Assembly: GCA_002794785.1 (NCBI GenBank)
Contig: NBBA01000002.1
Span: 682,001-746,000, forward strand
Length of the DNA stretch: 64,000 bases
Reading direction: 5' to 3'
DNA from: Coniferiporia sulphurascens
Taxonomy: Eukaryota > Basidiomycota > Agaricomycetes > Hymenochaetales > Hymenochaetaceae
In this document: one piece after another, positions 1 to 10,238 of the stretch
How positions within the stretch are numbered: the stretch's first letter is position 1
How the letters are laid out: each line of letters opens with the position of its first letter
Translations under genes and position numbers: made by a program
Notes under the pieces: generated by a model
What the model saw: the letters and a program-made list of their open reading frames with translations, nothing else
Database searches by the model: none
What the model was told of the DNA's origin: nothing

Positions 1-440
1 GAAGGGAGGCTGGCAAAGAGACAGGTGATCTTGCCCACGACGGGGGATCAACTGCGGCTTATGAGGGTTAAGTCGAATGTAAATCAGGCCGAAGGGCACA
101 CCAGACTTACTTTTGGCAACCTGTTGAGGGCCGGTTACTTTCTTGTATTTCACGGTATACACTTCTTGCCAGATCATATTTGACGGGACGGTGCCCCCTG
201 GAGACTTGCGAGCATCATGTTGGTGTACTGCCCCATAGATAGTCATATCCAAAGGGAGAATATGACCATCCATGTTGAATTCTAGATGCCAATTGCTGCC
301 TTTGTTCTTGAGTGCAGCTGCATAAGAAGGATTCCAATCTGATGAGCCAGACATTGGTCCTGCAGTACCCAATGCAGGATTAGGTGTTGCCACACTTGCA
401 CAGGTTCCATCTGGTGTCTGCGCCTCCACCTTTGAACCAT
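1..440 (-). CDS. UFD4/TRIP12-type HECT E3 ubiquitin ligase, internal exon, cut by window edge
   Basis: On the reverse strand an open frame from 440 down to the window edge reads a run containing NWHLEFNMDGHILPLDMTIY, then GAVHQHDARK and NMIWQEVYTVKYKKV. This pattern (LEF-x-MDG-x-x-LPLDMTIYGAV, then IW-x-x-VYTVKYKKV) is what I know from the region upstream of the HECT domain in UFD4/TRIP12 ligases, which ubiquitinate ubiquitin-fusion and other substrates. A 3' splice site (ttcttaacag) abuts the exon at 441, and a consensus donor GTAAGT lies at 105-110, so the exon is probably 111-440. Positions 1-104 are also stop-free, so their status is open. The HECT catalytic domain would lie beyond position 1. 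No frame damage is visible. The identification is by motif memory only. Confidence 0.62.
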
Positions 441-1572
441 CTGTTAAGAAGATGGATCAGATATGATGCAACTTATTTTGGACCATATAAGCCATACCAG
501 CAGCTACTGAGAGTGTGACTGTATTTTCTACAGAGCCATCAAAACCTCCTCCTTAAATACCTGAGTACTATAAGTTATACCAAAAGAGTGAGCAACATTT
601 TCTTACTAGGGCTTTCCTTCCAGCAAGTAATTTTTCCCTGTGATTCTCATTTTTGGCAGGGTCTTGCATGACACATCACTTTGGTTATTTGGGGACTGGT
701 CAACTCCCAGAAAATATCCCAAAAGTAAAATGTCCATGTGAGGTAAGTCCCTGGCAAAGTGAGCGATTGAGGGCTTGTAGAGGCAATAAACAAGCTGGGC
801 AGGTTTATGCAATATGTGAGAAATATTTCCTTATATATCTCTGTTTGTGGATATTTGCCTGTCATGTGACAAACTTCTATAAATTTGACTCAGGGTCTTC
901 TGCTTCTTTTCCTTTTACCACCATCATCCCATTTGCAAATATTCCACATTTGGGATTTTGGTTATCCTAGATCATAAAAATATGTCTTGGGAAGTGGAGA
1001 AGGAGACTGATAGATAATACTACTTTCTCCCCTCCATATTCACTCCCACATAGCATGCTTGCAATGCATCATCTCTTGACTTCAGATTTCTGCACCATTA
1101 CTTCTTCCTCCCAGAAGGACCCAATGCTTATCATGCTTGTTGGTTTGCATGTCCTTGGGAGTACATCATTAAAGCCATATCTGGCCTGTCCCTCATTTGA
1201 CTTTGGCATTGCTTTCCAAAATAGCCTTGCCATTGTCACCAGTGCATATCACATTTTATAAACAATCTATGATGTAATTCTTTCCATTTATTTTGACTGA
1301 CTCTTAGATTCATCCACCATTCCATTTGAACATCTAGGAGGTCTACTCATGTAGGTGAGTAAGGTTTCACAAATCTGTTGAACATCTCTTTATAGCTAAT
1401 TTAGTTATGCACTCACTAAAAAGACTTTAGTGACAGCTCCTGCTACCATGCCCATAGAGTGTTTCTTTTTTATAGTTGCTTAGGATGTTTTGGTCCCACT
1501 GACCACTGATTTTCCAGCTTTTATGCTTCTCTTCAGTCATACTTACATACACCTGACTTGAAGAGTTAGATG
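441..1572. other. No recognisable gene; AT-rich intergenic or upstream introns of the HECT gene
   Basis: Short open frames on both strands resemble no family I know and lack coding character. On the reverse strand around 475-545 a short open stretch could be a further upstream exon of the HECT gene, but the splice sites are not convincing. Confidence 0.4.
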
Positions 1573-1830
1573 TCTTTTTAAATCTACGCACGTTGTGGTA
1601 GATGATGAGGTGCAGTGGTGAGGATCAGGCAAAGTGGGTTATCAGCATAAACCGATGTATTTCTAGGGCGAGACCAGCTCCCCTTATATACACGTTCCGT
1701 GGGCTAGTACTACTATAACTATCTAGCTCCTATATCGTATGGCGTTATCATTGTGTTATTGTTCACTTAGTAAGGTGGTTGTTCATATGACCACGTACTA
1801 TATTTATATTGTTAGTTATATTTATTTAAT
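1573..1830 (-). repeat. LTR-like repeat, copy 1 (inverted relative to 47813-48065)
   Basis: About 255 bp read on the reverse strand match 47813-48065. Shared landmarks, in order, are TTAAATAAATATAA, GGTCATATGAAC, AACACAATGATAAC, a TATA box (GTATATAAGG), GAGCTGGTCTC, AAATACATC and ACCACTGCACCTCAT. The TATA box followed by pyrimidine-rich sequence suggests an LTR or promoter-bearing end of a retroelement. No TG...CA boundary or target duplication could be fixed. Confidence 0.55.
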
Positions 1831-1934
1831 ATGTCTGTATATTATAACCAAATAGAACATATTTTCTCTGAAAGGACTAGACAAAGAATTTGATCAACCA
1901 TATGACCAGCAGCATCAGGGAGATTATCAGTCAG

Positions 1935-2216
1935 AGATAGTGGGAAATAGTCAGATATAGTCAGAAATAGCTGGAAAATAGTAGGAGATAGTCATAAATA
2001 GTGAGAAAATAGTTGAAAGTAGACAAAAAATAGTGAAAAATAGTTGGAAAATAGTACAAAATAGTGGAGAAAGGGGGCTATATAGCACTATTATAGTGCT
2101 ATATAGTGCTATATAGTAAGGGGGCCTACTATATATGACCAAGTAGGGCTGGATTAATCTATTTTACCTATGGGCCCTATTTTAATTATATAGTGTTATA
2201 TAGTACTATATAGTAT
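1935..2216. repeat. Degenerate AATAGT tandem array with a perfect palindrome
   Basis: From 1935 to about 2070 the word ATAGT recurs roughly every 9-13 bases, over a dozen times, separated by purine-rich spacers. It is followed by a perfect inverted repeat: 13-base arms (CTATATAGCACTA at 2078-2090 and its complement at 2094-2106) around a 3-base loop. More TATAGT-GCTATA copies continue to 2216. No gene overlaps it. Confidence 0.75.
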
Positions 2217-2232
2217 TTTGGGTTTTTCCTGA

Positions 2233-3031
2233 TGCATTCTCCTCATCCCCCTTCATCTAGAGTGCACCAAGTCTCATGCGGCCATTTGGTATCTCACTAC
2301 TACGCACACCCTTCTCCCCCTTTGCACTATGCGCAAGGGGGCCATCACTTCCTCCTTCATTTCCCAGGTTCCCCCTGGGTGCAAGTGAGTCCCCCGATAC
2401 ACGCACCCTCCATGGATTCCCCTCCCTGTCCTTCGATGGGTGAGCATTGACCTGGCGATTGACCACTCCCTGGAAGCCCGGGACACCCTCATCCAGTCAC
2501 ATCATGGTCTCATCGACTGGCTGTGCGCGGACCCCTCCCACCTTCTCATCTACACTGATGGATCCCGCAAGGGCTCATCTCCCACTTCATACTCTGGCAG
2601 TGCTGCAGGAGTATGGTTCTATCTTGGTGAGGCCATCCTCACCTGCGAAACGTACCTAGGCCCATTCGTCCATTCTATGGACTGCGAGCTTGCCGCTCTA
2701 GCTGATGCCACTTGGCTCCTGGCTCTCTCTCAACCCATCCCTACTGCAGTTACTCAGGTAGAGATATACACTGACTGCGAAGTGGCCCTCAACCTCATCG
2801 CCAACCCTCTCCTGGCTCCTGGCATCTCAGTTGCCCTCAGCATTCGCAAATTCCTTAAGGCTGCTACCAAGTGCCTGCCCAGTGTCAATTTTCATTTACA
2901 TTGGGTTCCAGGACACACAGATGTTGAAGGCAATGAATTTGCTGATGTTCTTGCCACTGGTATTGCTGATAACCCCCCCAGACACTACCCTGTTTCTGCA
3001 CACTGTCTGCTTCCTCCAGGAAGCTGCCTCC
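2233..3031 (+). pseudogene. LINE (non-LTR retrotransposon) ORF2 C-terminal fragment with RNase H domain
   Basis: The frame starting at 2233 reads the post-RT region (AAIWYLTTTHTLLPL), is broken by TGA at 2389, and is open again from about 2440. It then shows RNase H landmarks: IYTDGSR, a MDCELAAL acidic helix, IYTDCEVAL, and HWVPGHTDVEGNEFAD. These are the four acidic positions and the His of LINE-type RNase H. The frame is cut at 3031 by insertion of element A's 5' LTR. The family is Tad1-like, but this copy is not close to the full-length LINE at 30596 by eye. It is a dead fragment. Confidence 0.8.
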
Positions 3032-3459
3032 TGTTACAAATTTCCCTTAACTCATTGCCTTTATCAGCATTAGTCATCTTTGTTGACTAATTCTACTTAT
3101 ATGCTGACTGATCCTAGTCTCATGATCAGTCAGACTCTTCTACCAGTTTCTATTACCTTCCATGCTGACTGACCCTTGTCTTTACTCAGTCAGCATTCTA
3201 TCATATTCCATAGGTTTCTATACATGTATATAAGAACTCGCTTTCAGAGCACCAAGCCTTAAGCTTGTGCTCTTCATTCAATAAGAGCCTACTCATTCAC
3301 TATCTCCTCTGTGGGATATTAAGTCACCAGTCACCAGTCCATCAGTTTACTAGTCCTTGGGGAAACCCTTGCTCAATTATCGTCTCGTCTCTACCTTGTC
3401 TCACTCAGTTGATCCTCGTCGATCACTTACTAAGCCTTACCTAATCAGTAGGCTTAACA
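3032..3459 (+). repeat. 5' LTR of element A (LTR-A family, 428 bp)
   Basis: It begins TGTTACAAATTTCCC and ends GTAGGCTTAACA (TG...CA). The same sequence recurs as a solo LTR at 48376-48802 (+) and 57194-57619 (-), and as the truncated 3' LTR of element A at 8957-9188 (-). A TATA box (TATATAAG) lies at 3227-3234, and the predicted RNA start is near 3261. Confidence 0.93.
3227..3271 (+). promoter_or_regulatory. LTR-A promoter: TATA box and predicted transcript 5' end carrying the self-primer
   Basis: TATATAAG at 3227-3234 lies 34 bases before AAGCTTGTGCT (3261-3271). That 11-mer is the exact reverse complement of the primer-binding site at 3462-3472. The spacing fits RNA starting at or next to 3261. 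Inference: the transcript 5' end serves as the primer. Confidence 0.6.
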
Positions 3460-3461
3460 CT

Positions 3462-3472
3462 AGCACAAGCTT
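3462..3472 (+). other. Primer-binding site of element A, complementary to its own RNA 5' end
   Basis: AGCACAAGCTT starts after a 2-base spacer (ct) from the LTR end, which is the normal PBS position. It pairs over all 11 bases with AAGCTTGTGCT at 3261-3271. In Tf1-type elements the first 11 bases of the RNA prime reverse transcription in this way. Element B (49780-49790) has the same site. Confidence 0.65.
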
Positions 3473-3522
3473 TCAATACTTCGCCAACATGTCTGTGTTC
3501 AGGCAACCCCAAATAGCCCAGC

Positions 3523-4773
3523 ATGAGTTCAACACAGATCCCAGCACCTCCTAAAGATGTCGTCTGGGACCCTGGGTTCGAAGTTTTTGTCCTACCAAAG
3601 AAAGGAACACTAGGCGTCAACAAATACTATTATTTTAACATCAAAGACAACAAGTGGAGATACCACAATGACCCAACCAACACTAGGAAAGATCTCCTCC
3701 TTCATACCCTGAATTACCAAGAATTTTGGTCCAAAACCCAAACCATATCAGTACTAGGAACAGCGAAAGGGAAAGAATCACTTTCCAGACCAGTATCACC
3801 GACACCACCACCAACACCAACCCAACCCAACACACCAATCATGGCCAATAAAGAACTCAAAATCAGAGCCCCCAAAGCCTTTGACGGAGTCAAATCCGAA
3901 GATGCATGTGCATTTCTTCGTATCTGTCAAGACCAATTCTTGTTAGCACCAAAAAAATTCGATGATGACACCAAGAAAATTTTATACACACAATTGTACA
4001 TGTACGATGGCAAGGCTGCCTCCTTTGCCAATGATATGTCAACAGTTGCCCAAGAAACAGACGCAAACGGCAAAGCAAAAGGACATGGCACATGGACCAC
4101 ATGGAAAAAGGCGTTTATGGATACCTTCATTACTACCAGTGAAGCGGAAGATGCCAGACAGGAGCTCCTCCACATCCGCCAAGGCCAAGATACTGCTGAC
4201 AACTATATCAGTCACTTCAAATCTGCGGTAATCAAATCAGAAGTCAAAGATGAGAAAGCCCTTATCACCATGTTTAAAGAAGGACTCAACAGAGGCCTAC
4301 TCATGCACTTCTATAGCAGGGACACTCTCCCCGATAAACTTACCACTTGGTATGAAATTTTGTCCTGAATGGATAATCAATGGCATCAGGGTAACACAGA
4401 TCGGAAACCAACCCAGTTCAGGGAAAACTGCTTCTGAAAAGCATTCGATAAACCCAACCGCCCATCCAAGCTCACAGATGAAGAAAGGGCATGTTGCCTT
4501 GCAGAAGGAAAATGCCTTGCCTGCAGGGAAAAAGGCCATAATGCAAAAGACTGCCCTAAATACCCTTGCAATGGTAAATCAACCAGAACTACCCAGACCA
4601 TGGTTCAAAAAGTAGAAGAACCTGCACCTCATATCATTGAAACACCCCCACCGCCACCCCCCAAAGAAGAAACCCCAGAAGATGTCGCTGCCACAATCAA
4701 GCGTCTCATGTCATCCCTTTCAAGGAAAGAACAAGAAAAGGTTTTCGAAGCCTTCGATGGAGAGGATTTTTAA
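3523..4773 (+). pseudogene. gag: gag of element A (capsid domain and zinc knuckle), interrupted
   Basis: ATG at 3523 starts an open frame to TGA at 4366. The same frame continues with another TGA at 4435 and ends at TAA 4771-4773. The central part is a retrotransposon gag/capsid-like region (W-x-x-WKKAF-x-DTFITTSEAEDARQEL). A CCHC zinc knuckle of spacing C-x2-C-x4-H-x4-C lies at 4513-4554. The C-terminus reaches the TTTTTAA site at the gag-pol junction. Gag would package the element RNA in cytoplasmic particles. Two in-frame TGA codons make this copy non-functional. Confidence 0.88.
4767..4773 (+). other. Putative -1 ribosomal frameshift site at the gag-pol junction (TTTTTAA)
   Basis: Gag ends in TTT-TAA. 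A -1 slip of the Phe codon onto the preceding TTT gives reading of TTA-AAG and continues into the pol frame without another stop before the protease. The same T5A3G junction with the same frames is present in element B at 51093. Confidence 0.55.
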
Positions 4774-7609
4774 AGCGGAGGATCAGATGGACGCTGTCCC
4801 CTCCAATTGTCATATCAACTGTAATTAATGCGGATCCAAATTCTAAATCAATAAAAATACCCATTGAAATTCAGTCATATGATAAACTCATCCCTACCCA
4901 AGCACTCATTGATTCCAGAGCTGAAGGACAATTCATTAACTCATCTTTTATCATCAAACACCATATCCCAACCCGCAAACTTACCAACCCAATCCCAGTC
5001 CTTAATGTGGATGGCACCCCCAACAAACAAGGACTAATTACAGACTATACATGGTGGCGCATGGTTATGGGCAATAAAACATTCACAGCCAAACTTCTGG
5101 TTACAGTGCTTGGAAACAAAGACCTCATTCTAGGCACCACTTGGTTAAAAAACCGTAACCCCCAAATTGATTGGCGACAGGCTACACTTCAAATCGATAA
5201 AATCAACCCAGCAACTCAAATGGCACAACAAACTACAAAAAAGGAACTTCCACTAGAACAATTGGTACCACCACAATACCATGAGTTCCTTCCTTTATTT
5301 GAGAAGACGAAATCGGAACGATTCCCTCCCTCTCGGCCATACCATCATGCTATTGATTTGAAACTGGATTTCATACCCTGTGACTGCAAATTATATCCTC
5401 TACCCATGCATCACCAGCAGGCTTTGGATGACTTTTTAGCAGAAAACTTACGAAAAGGATATATTCGAACATCCAAGTCCAGAATGGCATCACCATTTTT
5501 CTTTGTGGATAAAAAAGACAAATCACTGCATGGGATCCAAGACTACCAGGCACTCAACAAAGGGACTATTAAAAACGCATATCCCCTTCCCCTTATCTCA
5601 GACTTAATGGATCGGCTAAAAGGTGCCAAATACTTCACTAAACTTGATCTGCATAATGGCTACAACAATATTCGTATCAAAGAAGGTGACCAGTATAAAG
5701 CCGCTTTTAAAACAAACAGAGGACTATTCGAACCCACTGTCATGTTTTTTGGTCTTTGCAATTCACCAGCCACTTTCCAAGCCTTCATGAATGATATCTT
5801 TCGCATTGTTATCATTGAGGACCTCATCCTAATCTATATGGATGACATCCTGATCTTTTCAGACAATCTCGAAGATTTACGTTGTAAAACCAGACGTGTT
5901 CTCCAGATACTCAAAGATAACAATTTATATTGCAAACCAGAAAAATGCCTTTTCGAAGCCAAAGAAGTCGAATTCCTCGGTGTCATTATTCACCCTGATA
6001 CCATCTCCACTGATCCTACCAAACTCGCAGGCATTCTTGAATGGCCGGTACCAAAAACAGTTAAACAATTGCAAAGTTTCCTTGGATTTTGCAATTTCTA
6101 CAGATGTTTTGTTCCAAACTTCTCAGAAATCACACACCCCTTACATGCGTTAACTCGAAAGGAATCTCAATGGCAATGGACCCCCATTTGACAACAGGCA
6201 TTCGAAGAATTAAAGAAACAGTTTTCATCACAACCTACCATCCTCATCCCTGACCCATCCAAACCCTTTGTCATCGAGACAGATGCATCTAAAGTCGCTA
6301 CAGGAGGAACACTACTCCAGGCCAATAGCAATGGTGATCTTCAACCATGCGGATTTATTTCTGAGTCACTTGGTCCTGTGCAGCAATGATACGAAGTTTA
6401 TGATAGGGAATTCCTTGGCATCATTTGAGCCCTTACCGCATGGCATCACTACCTTCTTGGATCACCTCATACTACAACCATATGGTGTGATCACAAAAAT
6501 CTATCATACTTTCGGGCAGCATGACATTTGACTCCTTGGCAATCTCGATGGAATCAACTTCTCTCTGAATATAACGTTGTCATCATGCATAAACCGGGTA
6601 AATTAATTCCAGGGTCAGATGCACTATCTCGCAGACCGGATCATGGTGAAGAACCACCGGAGGAACGTGTCCTTCTTCCAGATACCCTATTCATTGGCGT
6701 AATTGACATATCACTCTGAGATGAAATAAAACGGGAACAAACATTGGATTCACTTGCTAAATCGATTTGACTTGCGAAACAACATAAATTCCCTTCACCT
6801 TTTCGTTTTTCCCTAGAAGACTGGGAAGAAAGCCAAGACATTCTCACCTTCAGAGGGAAAGTCTATGTTCCAGATAAAGTGGAATTAAAGCGAAAGATTT
6901 TACAGTTATTCCATGACTCGCCATCAATCGGACACCATGGTGCATTTCAAACCACATCAGTTGTTCGACAACACTACTGGTGGCCAGGCTTAACTGTCTT
7001 CACTCGGAATTATGTTGCAGGATGTGCCTCATGTCAACAAATGAAGATCAATACTCATCCAACGGCACCACCCTTATCTCCAATCCCAGCCCACAAGGAA
7101 GCACTTCCCTTTCAACATGTTGCAATTGATTTCATCACCGATCTACCAAGTTCACAGTTGTTTGACTCAATAATGGTAATCATCGACCATGACTCAACAA
7201 AAGGTGTCATCCTGGTACCTTGTAACAAGACAGTCGACGCGCTTGGAACTGCTAAACTGTACCATGACAATGTGTATAAACGCTTCGGACTCCCCAAGAC
7301 AATCATATCAGATCGAGGACCACAGTTCGCCTCACAACTTTTCCAGAAGTTGTGTGAAAGACTTGGTATCAAATCCCGATTATCCACGGCATATCACCCA
7401 CAAACAGATGGGCAGATGGAAAGGACAAACCAAGAAGTTGAAGCATATCTTCGGATATATTGTGGAAATTCCCCGACTCAATGGGTAGATGCACTTCCAG
7501 ACCTCGAATTTTCCCATAATATCCAGATACAATCTGCGATCAAGACTTCTCCATTCATGGTGATGTTTGGATATAACCCAACCCTGATTCCACCAGTGAT
7601 AGAGGAAAC
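4774..7609 (+). pseudogene. pol: pol of element A: protease, reverse transcriptase, RNase H, integrase (5' part)
   Basis: Read in the -1 frame relative to gag. The protease active site is at 4911 and reads D-S-R-A instead of D-S-G-A (AGA for GGA at 4917). RT carries YMDD at 5835-5846, and an RNase H region with ETDAS follows near 6276. The integrase has an HH-CC zinc domain (CASCQQMK near 7024), the DRGPQF motif, and the E within DGQMERTNQEVE. In-frame TGA codons at 6189, 6388, 6427, 6529, 6717 and about 6768 break it, and all can be explained by CGA-to-TGA changes. The frame stops at 7609, where the C LTR is inserted; the missing C-terminus is at 11665-11111 on the other strand. Confidence 0.9.
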
Positions 7610-8956
7610 TGTTAGTAAATTGATGAAAATTGTGATTGCCGGATCGACAGATTAGCAAGATCGACATAGCAAGACCTGTAACTCTAATTGATACCAGGAA
7701 CCTATGCCAACGCTGTAAAGATGCAGATCAAGTAGCATGGAAAGCATTTAACATTGCATGTGCAACAGTAGGGCAGAATGCAGGATATGACAACTGTCAA
7801 ATTACATTCAATCATACTACAAGGGAACAACAAGTGGCGGAAAGGCTAGAAGTAATAATTGAACATAGAGCAACTATGTTCTCATACCAATTGAATAGAT
7901 ATGTAATCAGTGCTTACACAAGAACCAAGATTTATAATCAGCCACATAATGAATTATGTTATCAAAGGGCAGTTATTACATCAACCAATTATGCAGAAGC
8001 AGCACACCAAATAGTACATACTATCAATAAACAATTACAAGAACAACTATTCGCATACAAAGCCAACTTCATAGCCAAAGGACACACAACAATAGATCAA
8101 AAGGAACCAAATCAAAGACAGGAGTTAGTACCAATAGATAAGGAGATCATAATATGATGGTTCAATGATGAACCATCATATAGAGTCACACCTGGGTATA
8201 GCAGGATAACAAATATAAACGCTATAGGGCCTGAGGAGCTCTTTATGCCAGTAGATGATAGGACACCAGAACGAACCCCTTTCAATGTATCAATGGAAAT
8301 GACTCAAGATTAGTCTATGGTAATAAATAACAAGCCACAACAAGATAAGATTAAGAAGGATAGCATAATCGCTGAGCCACACAAGTATATCTAAGTGTTT
8401 GGCTAAGAATAGCCAATGGAAGCATGGTGATCAATTGAAGATGCAATTGATGGGAGCCAAGTATAGTGCATCACATAGCAGAACCAATTAGGAAATAAGG
8501 AGAAGCATCATAGGTATAGTAGTATCTGAGAATGGTTAACTTAGGTATTATACTGTATGACTTGATGGAAACTCAGGGAAGGTTCTGGCATAAGATAAAG
8601 ATAGCATGGTAGGCTGTAGAATGTACCGGAATATGTAACTGACTCATAAGAAAGCTAAGAATAGTAAATAGCATGTACAGGATTGTACTGGAACATTCTT
8701 ATGACTTATAAAGTGAGAGTAGTATGTTGTAGTAGCTACCGGAACATAGTAAATAGACTACAACATGTAGGGTATAAAAGCCCAATGTAAAATTGTGGTA
8801 AAAAGCAGTTTAATTCATCTCTTGTCTCTTACCACCATCATCAGCTCTAACACTCTAGCAAGTGCAGGGTACCAAGCCTACCCTAAACTAACTAGTATCA
8901 TTGTGTGAATCTGTTATCACTTGTTTCTAACCCTTAATCAGGGAGTGAATCTAACA
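7610..8956 (+). repeat. C-family LTR, copy L1 (1347 bp), inserted in element A integrase
   Basis: It begins TGTTAGTAAATTGATG and ends GGGAGTGAATCTAACA. The 5 bp before it are GAAAC, which recur beside the far end of copy L2 (11665). A TATA box (GGGTATAAAAGCCC) lies near 8773, leaving a very long U3 that contains an open frame. On the right it joins inverted LTR-A sequence without a target duplication, so this LTR is a recombination product. Confidence 0.88.
7636..8313 (+). pseudogene. LTR-embedded ORF of C family, copy in L1 (broken)
   Basis: The frame is open over about 173 codons, is broken by TGA at 8155-8157, and then runs open to TAG 8311-8313. The ATG used in copies L2 and L3 (start of the MARP stretch) is ATA here. 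The product would match the intact 215-aa frame at 19000-19647, with a CQRC motif near the N-terminus. No family was recognised. It lies wholly in U3 upstream of the LTR TATA box. Confidence 0.7.
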
Positions 8957-9188
8957 CTTAAGGCTTGGTGCTCTGAAAGTGAGTTCTTATATACATGTAT
9001 AGAAACCTATGGAATATGATAGAATGCTGACTGAGTAAAGACAAGGGTCAGTCAGCATGGAAGGTAATAGAAACTGGTAGAAGAGTCTGACTGATCATGA
9101 GACTAGGATCAGTCAGTGTATAAGTAGAATTAGTCAATGAAGATGACTAATGCTGATAAAGGCAATGAGTTAAGGGAAATTTGTAACA
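8957..9188 (-). repeat. Truncated 3' LTR of element A
   Basis: The reverse strand from 9188 begins TGTTACAAATTTCCC and follows LTR-A to just inside the R region, ending at CCTTAAG where L1 abuts. Directly before it on the reverse strand is a purine tract (AAAAGGGGAGGTAA, 9189-9202), the plus-strand primer site. Confidence 0.85.
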
Positions 9189-9263
9189 TTACCTCCCCTT
9201 TTAGGGATGATATTTCATCACAAATATCAAGAAAAATAAAGGAAAAGGAAGGAATAATAAAAG

Positions 9264-9822
9264 TGTTAAGCTCAATGGTTATGCGGTGATCAATGTCGGG
9301 GCTTCCTGATCGTCGGGACGGATGGTACGGCAACGGGGCTTCCTAGATGTCGTAAGTCGAAGGTGATTGTCGATGGGGGCTTCCTGATTGGCGGTGTGGT
9401 GTGGTAGGCTTCTGAGGGTGAGTCGGGTTACGACGAAGTGACTAATAGCCAATAGGCACACAGTAGACTGGTGGTAGCAGATAATGGGCTTGTATGAACA
9501 AAGAGCACAAGCTTAGGCCTTGTGCTACTGAAGTTACATGCTTATATGCTACTTTATGTGTTTGCTACTGTAGCGACTTGGTTAGGTGTGTTTACCAGAC
9601 TGTGAAAGGTCATGGAAACTCAAGGAATGCCTTGGTAATACAAGTATGGTGATCAGCAAGCAAAGCATGTCATGATGGTGCAATAAGGCGTCATCATGGC
9701 ATCTTATGGCGTAAGGTGAATAAGGATGAGTAAGGCAGAGAAATGGGGGAGTTGCGCTGACTGATGATGACGAAGAGGAAGTGAGTCAGTGCAGTAGAGG
9801 AAAGTAAAGGAAAATTGTAACA
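9264..9822 (-). repeat. Solo LTR-B with 5-bp target duplication AAAAG
   Basis: Reverse-strand TGTTACAATTTTCC...GAGCTTAACA, 559 bp, inserted in the 3' untranslated region of element A. AAAAG stands on both sides (9259-9263 and 9823-9827). Confidence 0.9.
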
Positions 9823-10238
9823 AAAAGAGACATGGTAAGCCCAATAGGCACAAAATTAACATGCATAAAGAATAAGAGGGAATGGTGTTCCCCCAAAGTG
9901 GGTATCCACCAAGAATGTGATGAAACATTTTACAAGTACATGCTGATTTGAGTCAGTTGTCATGGGCAATAAAAGGGTTTAAAGGACGGTTTTGGGATAA
10001 ATGGGCGCAGAAGGAGAGAAGAAAGCGCACTAATCATGATAGTTTTATGTCATTCCGGACATTAGAGGGAGTTGATCCGTCTTAGTCAATCTGCATAGTC
10101 CAAATTATACCCATCAGTGAGGTTACCAAATAAGTGATCGGCCATTCCTGGGTATGAGTAGGCGGATTGGGAGGCACCCAACTCAGGGGTGCTTGGCATT
10201 TGGGGTATTGTTGTGGGAGGGCAATGGTCGATTGTGAC
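9823..10238 (-). other. 3' untranslated region of element A
   Basis: This is non-coding sequence between ORF3 and the LTR-B insertion. It has no gene and contains scattered purine tracts. Confidence 0.6.

Larger units (their letters stand above)
3032..7609 (+). mobile_element. Ty3/gypsy chromovirus 'element A', 5' half (LTR, gag, pol up to integrase)
   Basis: The order is 5' LTR, primer-binding site, gag, then protease-RT-RNase H-integrase in the -1 frame. The element breaks off inside integrase at 7609 exactly where a C-type LTR begins. The flanking 5 bp GAAAC recur at the edge of the matching second half, which lies inverted at 11665. The coding region is decayed, mostly by CGA-to-TGA changes. 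It entered the LINE fragment at 3031/3032. Confidence 0.93.

Noticed and set aside
1..440. Argonaute-like reading of the reverse-strand exon at the left edge
   Set aside because: Considered first; the LPLDMTIYGAV and VYTVKYKKV segments fit UFD4/TRIP12 ligases and not Argonaute PAZ or PIWI motifs.
653..1261. Open frames of 68-105 codons on the + strand
   Set aside because: No recognisable motif, no codon bias and no conserved neighbour; judged chance frames in AT-rich DNA.
3032..7609. Repeat-induced point mutation (CpA type) as the cause of the stops
   Set aside because: The stops are mainly TGA explicable from CGA, and active-site changes fit CpG positions; this favours CpG methylation and deamination. 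A formal count was not possible here.
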